From CAZJHX01 sp964545715 (lineage in GTDB: Bacteria; Myxococcota_A; UBA9042; GCA-2863065), in NCBI GenBank assembly GCA_964545715.1, contig CAZJHX010000101.1, forward strand, positions 1 to 38,000: a DNA stretch of 38,000 nucleotides, in the 5' to 3' direction. Every line of letters starts with the position of its first letter. Position 1 is the first letter of the stretch. The notes under the pieces are model-generated. The model was given only the letters and a program-made list of their open reading frames with translations, was not told where the DNA came from and searched no databases. The translations under genes and the position numbers were made by a program. Shown piece after piece: positions 33,453-38,000 of the stretch.

Positions 33453-33456
33453 TAGT
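33283..33456. mobile_element. MITE-like 174-bp inverted-repeat element
   Basis: Two 37-bp arms (33283-33319 and 33420-33456) are inverted copies, 33 of 37 identical, differing only in a 6-bp block. The ends are ACTAGTGGTCGA. The outermost ACTAGT/CTAG repeats look like a target duplication, and CTAG is a known 4-bp target for some IS5-group elements. The left arm alone forms a GGTAGGAA/TTCCTACC hairpin. The GC-rich 100-bp centre also has inverted stretches. No transposase ORF fits, so it would be non-autonomous. The copies are 168 bp (56 codons) apart and the folC frame runs through without a stop. Confidence 0.8.
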
Positions 33457-34198
33457 TGCTGAAGCAGAATCCGTAGCTGGTGCTGCAGTTCGTCTGGTCA
33501 GCCGTCTTCTTGCACTCGAGATCCTCGGGATTGGCAATGCAGTAGTCGGTCACACAGAAGTTGTACGTGACGTACGCCTTCTGGGACTCGGCATCGCCTT
33601 TGACAAGGCACGCCAGGAAGCAGGACACGTCGTCCTCATCGCAGTCGTTCTCGACGCACGTGGTCATCTGCTCACAGTTCAGCGCGTCGCCGGTGGCGTC
33701 CGACGTCCCGTCGAAGTAGCACCCATAGAGCTGATCGTAGCAATCGTCCACCATGCACTGGACCATCGCGCCCGTCCCCTTGAGGCCGGCGGGCGAGCAG
33801 TCCGTGTCCACGCAGTCGGTCACCACCGCCAGGCGGTCCTTGATATCCTGCTCGGAGCCCTCAACGCAGGCCGCGTGGCAGTCGCCGTTCTTGCCGCAGT
33901 CGAGCACGCAGTCGACGGCCTCGGCGCAGGTCGTTGCCGGCGTGACCGGGCCCGCGTCCGGCGCGCCGACATCGGGCTTGTTCGTGTCCGGCGGCGGCAC
34001 CACAAAGTCGGGAGTGGGGGGCTTGACGTCCGGCTCGTCACCGGTATCGGAGCCCTCGTCGGGTGTCTCCACCACGTCCGCCGTGTCCACACCGGTGTCG
34101 GTGCCCGTATCGCCAGTACCCGTCGCTACGGGATCGTCATCGCCACAACCGCTCAGAACCAGCGCGGCCGAGACCAATACCATCGTCAGTGTTCTCAT
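33452..34198 (-). CDS. Cys-rich lipoprotein
   Basis: 248 residues from the ATG at 34198, with AGGAA five bases upstream. The lipoprotein signal ends 'V-L-S-G-C' (Cys18), followed by 'G-D-D-D', a Thr/Asp/Pro-rich low-complexity spacer to ~100 and then a Cys-rich domain with about 20 Cys. Spacings such as C-x3-C and C-x4-C-x6-C ('C-M-V-D-D-C-Y-D-Q-L-Y-G-C') match those in the giant protein encoded divergently from 34361, so the two probably share a fold. The Cys pattern suggests disulphides outside the cytoplasm. The stop TAG lies in the terminal CTAG of the MITE-like element. No family recognised. Confidence 0.82.
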   Translation of the reverse strand: MRTLTMVLVSAALVLSGCGDDDPVATGTGDTGTDTGVDTADVVETPDEGSDTGDEPDVKPPTPDFVVPPPDTNKPDVGAPDAGPVTPATTCAEAVDCVLDCGKNGDCHAACVEGSEQDIKDRLAVVTDCVDTDCSPAGLKGTGAMVQCMVDDCYDQLYGCYFDGTSDATGDALNCEQMTTCVENDCDEDDVSCFLACLVKGDAESQKAYVTYNFCVTDYCIANPEDLECKKTADQTNCSTSYGFCFSN

Positions 34199-34360
34199 GA
34201 AGTTTCCTACGCCCCCAATGGTCAGCTTCAAGCGCACGGGTCTTAGCATGGAACTATTCGAGGATGCCAGCCGTTGTTTCCCATCAATCGACACTTGCCG
34301 GATCGGCGACAGAGGGGTAAGACCACCATCCGGTTTGCCCGGAGCGAGGAGTATAGAGGT

Positions 34361-37300
34361 ATGAAACGGGGTGCGCTGGTTCTATTGGTGGTCCTGCTGG
34401 CTGGACCGGCCCTTGCGCAGCGGTCGTCGCTGTCGCCGGCGGAGCAGAAGCTCTGCATCGATGTGTGTTTTAAACAGCTCACGTGCGCGGGCCAATCCAG
34501 CAACGTCCAGGCGTTGAACGCATGCACGGCGAACTGCCAGCAGACGATCGCCATGCGCGACCCGATCGCGTCCAAGCCGTGGAAGGCGTCTCACCTGTGC
34601 AACATGCGCAGCTGCGGTGCGGACTACGCGAGCTGCGTTGCGCAGAAGATGCAGGAGCCGACCGCTTCAGAGCGGACCTGCAAGCCGATCTGCGACAAGG
34701 TCATCCGCTGCAGTAACCAGTTCACCAACCCAGCGGCACATCAAAACTGCATGCGCGGCTGCGTCAGCGCGATGGACTCGGGCGATCCGCGTGCCCAGGC
34801 GCTGCAAAACGCGCGCGGCGCATGCCTGAAGTCCTCATGCGGCCTGAAAACCGAGGTCTGCGTAGCCTCCAAGCAGGGCGGACACAGCAGTCTGTGCGCC
34901 AAGGCCTGCCACAAGCGCTTGAAGTGCGCCAACTCGGTCGACATAAACGCGTTTGCGCAGTGCATGCCCCAGTGCGTGGGCAACATGAGCAACGCCACCG
35001 CGGCGCGCCGGATCAAGCTGGAGGTGAAGTGCAAGGGCTGCGGGCTCAAGCAGGCAGCGTGCGTGGCCAAGAAGACGGGAGGCAACGCGGCGATGTGCTT
35101 CCGCGTCTGCGAAAAGCAGCTGGTCTGCGCCGGTCAGTCCAGCAACACGGCGTTTTTGAATCAATGCAGCGCGGCGTGTGTCAACGCGATGGCCGCCAAG
35201 AACCCGGCCGTTGTGCGCAGCTACACGGCGGTCGACAACTGCAGAAAGAAGCGGTGCGGCGGAGCCTTCAACAAGTGCATGCAGGTCGAGATGCGACCTC
35301 CGCCGATCGCGGCGCCGAAGGCCGATCCGAACATGGTCCGCTGCCAGAACCTGTGTCAGCGGCTGACGCAGTGCAACCCGTCGGGCGCCGGCACCGGGTG
35401 CGTGACACGGTGCATGGCGGACCCCAACGCGGCGTCGGAGTTTTCGGCGATCAACGCGTGCCAGCGGGTGCGCTGTGGCAAAGCCTTTGACCAATGCGTC
35501 TACAAGAAGCTGCGCGTGCCGCGAAAGTCGCTGTCGTGCGCCCCCGTGTGCAAGAAGGACCTGGGATGCCAGGGGCGACAGTTGGTGACCTATACGGACA
35601 TCGCGTCTTGCGCTTCCGGTTGCCGCATGAACAAGGCGCAGATCGCCGCGTCGACCGCATGCGCCGGCTATCCGTGTGGCCAGCAGTACGCGATGTGCGT
35701 AACGCAGCAGCTGCAACCGCAGGTGGTGATCGCGCCTCAGCCTGTCCAGCCGATGCAGCCGGTTCAGCCGATCGCTCAGCCGATCGCTCAGCCGATTCAG
35801 CCGCAGCCCATCCAGCCGCAGCCGGTCCAGCCGCAGCCGGTCCAGCCGCAGCCTGTCGCGCAACCCACGCCACAGCCGATCGCGCAGCCGGCGCCTCAGC
35901 CAAGGCCGGTCGCGAAGCCGGCGCCTCAGCCGGTGGCGCCGAAACCGGCCCCCAAGCCGGTGGTGAAGATCTCCAAAGCCGAGCGGCGCTGCATCGCCAT
36001 CTGCGAGAAGGCGTCCGAGTGCGCCTCCAACGCCGGCGGCGACAAGTGCGTGCCACGCTGCCTGAAAGACAGGTCGGCTCGCAAGGAGTTCAAGCTGCGC
36101 GAGGCCTGCAGCTCAAAGTCCTGCGGCAAGTACGACACCTGCATCTTCGGCCGTCTCAAGGTCAAGGGCTACGCGCTGGACTGCGTGCCCGCGTGTCGCC
36201 ATGATCTGTCGTGCAAGCGTCAGGGCTGGGGCAGCGACGTGATGGCGGTTGCGGCGTGCGCTAAGCGCTGCACCAAGTCCCCCAACGAGCTGAAAGCCAT
36301 CTCCGCGTGCGAGGCGACCGGCTGCACGACAGCGTACGAGACCTGCGTGCGCTTCAAGCTGCGCGCGATCGAAGCCAAGGCCAAACCCGCCGCACCCAAG
36401 GTGGATCCCAAGGAGGCGCGCTGCGTCAGCCTCTGCAAGAAAGCCGAGGAGTGCACCGTGGACAGCGGTGGCGATTCCTGCCTGAAGCGCTGCGACTCGC
36501 GCGCCGGCAAGAAGGAGTTCTCGGCGCGGCAGTCGTGCCAGGCCAAGAGCTGCGACGAGTACGACCACTGCATGCTGCGCAAGCTGGGGGTCGGCAAGAG
36601 CAACGTGACCCGGTGTCTGGGCGCCTGCCAGCACGAGCTGGCGTGCCGACCGCCGGGCGAAGCGCGTGGGCTCAAGGAGCTCGTCACGTGCACAAAGGGC
36701 TGCAAATACGACACGCGGGAGCTGAGCGCGATCTCGGAGTGCAAGGACAAAGGCTGCGGCGCCAACTTCTCGAAGTGCGTGCTGGCCAAGTCCGGCGTCG
36801 CGGAGAAGCGGGAGGCGGTCAAGGCGACGTGCGAGGAGCTGTGCCGCAAGCAGGACGAGTGCGTGAAAGGCACCGGCGACAAGTGCATCGCGCGATGCGC
36901 GGCGGCTGGTGGCAAGAGCGACGAGATCAAGGCGCGCAAGACGTGCGGCAACACCGACTCCTGTGACGCCTACGCCGACTGCCTCTATCGCAACGCCGGT
37001 GGCAAGCAGATCAACAGCAAGTACGTGCGCACGTGCAACTGGGACCTGTCGTGCGCTCGCGGCGGTAGCCAGGTGGGCAACGTCAAGGCGCTGGTCCAGT
37101 GCACACGAAAGGCAAAATATGATGACATCGAGCTGACCGTACGCGACGACTGCGAGGCGATGGGCTGCGGCTCCGGCTTCAAAAGGTGCCTGGGCAGCAA
37201 GCTGAAGCTGGCCATCGCCGCGGCCAGGGCGCCCAAGGGGCCGACCAAAGAAGAGAAGCGGTGCAAGAGCCTGTGCGATCAGGCCGAGAAATGCCTGCCG

Positions 37301-38000
37301 GGCAGCGTGGGTGAGGCGTGCGTGCAGCGCTGTCTGGACCCGAAGACCAAGAACGAGTTCGCGGCGCGCGAGAAGTGCAAGGGATCGACGTGCACCAAGT
37401 ACTTTGAGTGCGTGCTGACCGAGCTTGGGCTGTCGTCCGGCGACCAGCGGTGCGCCCCGAGATGCCAGAAAGAGCTGACCTGCAAAACGCCGGCGAACTA
37501 CGACATGTTTGCGGTGGTGGCGTGCTCGACCTCGTGCAAGGACAGCGAGGTGGAGGTCCGCGCGGCCTCGGTGTGCGGCGACAAGGCCTGCGGCTCCGAG
37601 TACAACCGCTGCTGGCGCCAGGCGGTGACCAAGCCGGTGCTGTCGCCAAAAGAGCAGCAGTGCAAGACGATGTGTGATCAGCTGGAGGGCTGTACGCCTG
37701 GTCTCGGCGGTCAAAAGTGCATCGGACGCTGCATGGACAAAGCCGACGGTTGGAAGGACGAGTTTGATGCGCGATCCGCCTGCGCCAAGTACACCCAGTG
37801 CAAGGCGTACGACGAGTGCGTGGTCAACAAGCTGATCGGCGGCGAAGAGCCGGCGCCGGCCCCGAAACCGGCGCCCAAGCTCACGCCGAAGGCCGAAGAG
37901 AAGCCCAAGCCCGCTCCCAAACCCGCGCCTAAGGTGGAAGAGAAGCCCAAGCCCGCTCCCAAGCCGGCACCCAAACCCGCGCCTAAGGTGGAAGAGAAGC
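34361..38000 (+). CDS. Giant secreted protein with eight-cysteine repeats (partial)
   Basis: An ORF open from the ATG at 34361 to the window end, 1213 residues visible and no stop. GAGGAG at 34346-34351 is a well-spaced ribosome site. A signal peptide ends 'G-P-A-L-A-Q'. From Cys32 on, about 15 units of ~75 residues follow, each with three blocks: C-x3-C-x6-C, C-x3-C, and C-x4-C-x6-C (eight Cys, probably four disulphides). Units 1-6 precede a Pro/Gln linker (~457-535) and units 7-15 follow. Unit 12 is degenerate, lacking one Cys in block 1 and both in the second pair's end. From ~1164 a Pro/Ala/Lys/Glu repeat begins and runs off. No family recognised. The Pro/Lys-rich end resembles envelope-spanning spacers, such as in TonB, so a cell-envelope role is inferred. 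Confidence 0.88.
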   Translation, partial: MKRGALVLLVVLLAGPALAQRSSLSPAEQKLCIDVCFKQLTCAGQSSNVQALNACTANCQQTIAMRDPIASKPWKASHLCNMRSCGADYASCVAQKMQEPTASERTCKPICDKVIRCSNQFTNPAAHQNCMRGCVSAMDSGDPRAQALQNARGACLKSSCGLKTEVCVASKQGGHSSLCAKACHKRLKCANSVDINAFAQCMPQCVGNMSNATAARRIKLEVKCKGCGLKQAACVAKKTGGNAAMCFRVCEKQLVCAGQSSNTAFLNQCSAACVNAMAAKNPAVVRSYTAVDNCRKKRCGGAFNKCMQVEMRPPPIAAPKADPNMVRCQNLCQRLTQCNPSGAGTGCVTRCMADPNAASEFSAINACQRVRCGKAFDQCVYKKLRVPRKSLSCAPVCKKDLGCQGRQLVTYTDIASCASGCRMNKAQIAASTACAGYPCGQQYAMCVTQQLQPQVVIAPQPVQPMQPVQPIAQPIAQPIQPQPIQPQPVQPQPVQPQPVAQPTPQPIAQPAPQPRPVAKPAPQPVAPKPAPKPVVKISKAERRCIAICEKASECASNAGGDKCVPRCLKDRSARKEFKLREACSSKSCGKYDTCIFGRLKVKGYALDCVPACRHDLSCKRQGWGSDVMAVAACAKRCTKSPNELKAISACEATGCTTAYETCVRFKLRAIEAKAKPAAPKVDPKEARCVSLCKKAEECTVDSGGDSCLKRCDSRAGKKEFSARQSCQAKSCDEYDHCMLRKLGVGKSNVTRCLGACQHELACRPPGEARGLKELVTCTKGCKYDTRELSAISECKDKGCGANFSKCVLAKSGVAEKREAVKATCEELCRKQDECVKGTGDKCIARCAAAGGKSDEIKARKTCGNTDSCDAYADCLYRNAGGKQINSKYVRTCNWDLSCARGGSQVGNVKALVQCTRKAKYDDIELTVRDDCEAMGCGSGFKRCLGSKLKLAIAAARAPKGPTKEEKRCKSLCDQAEKCLPGSVGEACVQRCLDPKTKNEFAAREKCKGSTCTKYFECVLTELGLSSGDQRCAPRCQKELTCKTPANYDMFAVVACSTSCKDSEVEVRAASVCGDKACGSEYNRCWRQAVTKPVLSPKEQQCKTMCDQLEGCTPGLGGQKCIGRCMDKADGWKDEFDARSACAKYTQCKAYDECVVNKLIGGEEPAPAPKPAPKLTPKAEEKPKPAPKPAPKVEEKPKPAPKPAPKPAPKVEEK
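35731..35963 (+). repeat. Pro/Gln linker repeats
   Basis: Degenerate 9-12 bp tandem repeats (CAGCCG-type) encode 'P-I-Q-P-Q-P-V-Q' style units of the Cys-rich giant protein, grading into 'P-A-P-K-P-V'. They separate the first six Cys units from the rest. Confidence 0.85.
37851..38000 (+). repeat. Pro/Ala/Lys/Glu tandem repeats
   Basis: Tandem repeats of about 42-54 bp encode 'K-P-A-P-K-V-E-E-K-P' units. At least two copies of the AAGGTGGAAGAGAAG block are present, and the array continues beyond the window. The near identity of copies suggests recent expansion. Confidence 0.85.

Overview
The window is a contiguous stretch of a high-GC Gram-negative chromosome. The gene mix points to Myxococcota or a related deltaproteobacterial group (Bradymonadia-like is my guess, not proven): a Ser/Thr kinase fused to a STAND ATPase and TPRs, an FHA-DUF898 protein, giant lipoproteins with MopE-type and thrombospondin type 3 (TSP3) Asp-rich repeats, a MYXO-CTERM-like sorting signal, many lipoproteins, Cys-rich secreted proteins and an OmpA-like protein. 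Genes are densely packed with several 4-bp start/stop overlaps. No gene-free stretch exceeds about 190 bp.

Layout. 1-7.5 kb: SRPBCC membrane protein (-), kinase-ATPase-TPR protein (+), alkaline-ceramidase-like membrane protein (-), a small unknown protein (+), a DUF5678-like/retropepsin pair (+) and an FHA-DUF898 membrane protein (-). 7.6-14.9 kb: a leftward cluster of hemolysin III/PAQR-like protein, Spx/ArsC-like protein, a secreted protein of uncertain function and a 1609-residue lipoprotein with 26 exact 36-residue TSP3 repeats. 14.9-17.3 kb: a DUF1772 membrane protein head-to-head with a ketopantoate-reductase-like oxidoreductase and an outer-membrane-like protein, then tRNA-Met(CAT) with a clear promoter. 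17.3-21.8 kb: a hypothetical protein (-), a 1075-residue fusion of a calcium-repeat protein with an OmpA-type barrel protein (+) and a type IV pilin-like protein (+). 21.8-27.5 kb: a three-gene two-component operon (hybrid kinase, REC-HDOD, REC-degenerate HD) and a kelch-like lipoprotein. 27.5-33.5 kb: mutS, a bifunctional homocysteine methyltransferase/methylenetetrahydrofolate reductase and folC, linking mismatch repair with one-carbon/folate metabolism. 33.3-38 kb: a 174-bp MITE-like element that supplies the start of folC, a Cys-rich lipoprotein, and a giant Cys-rich secreted protein running off the right end.

The most unusual items are: (1) the 17970-21197 ORF, where an internal MYXO-CTERM-like tail is followed in frame by a second signal-peptide-like segment and an OmpA-family protein, so one polypeptide may yield two exported proteins; (2) the giant protein from 34361, with 15 units of an eight-cysteine repeat separated by Pro/Gln and Pro/Ala/Lys linkers, divergent from a smaller Cys-rich lipoprotein; (3) the small inverted-repeat element at 33283-33456, open in the folC frame and creating a TAGTG stop/start junction with the upstream lipoprotein gene. 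All function calls rest on reading motifs; no database search was possible.
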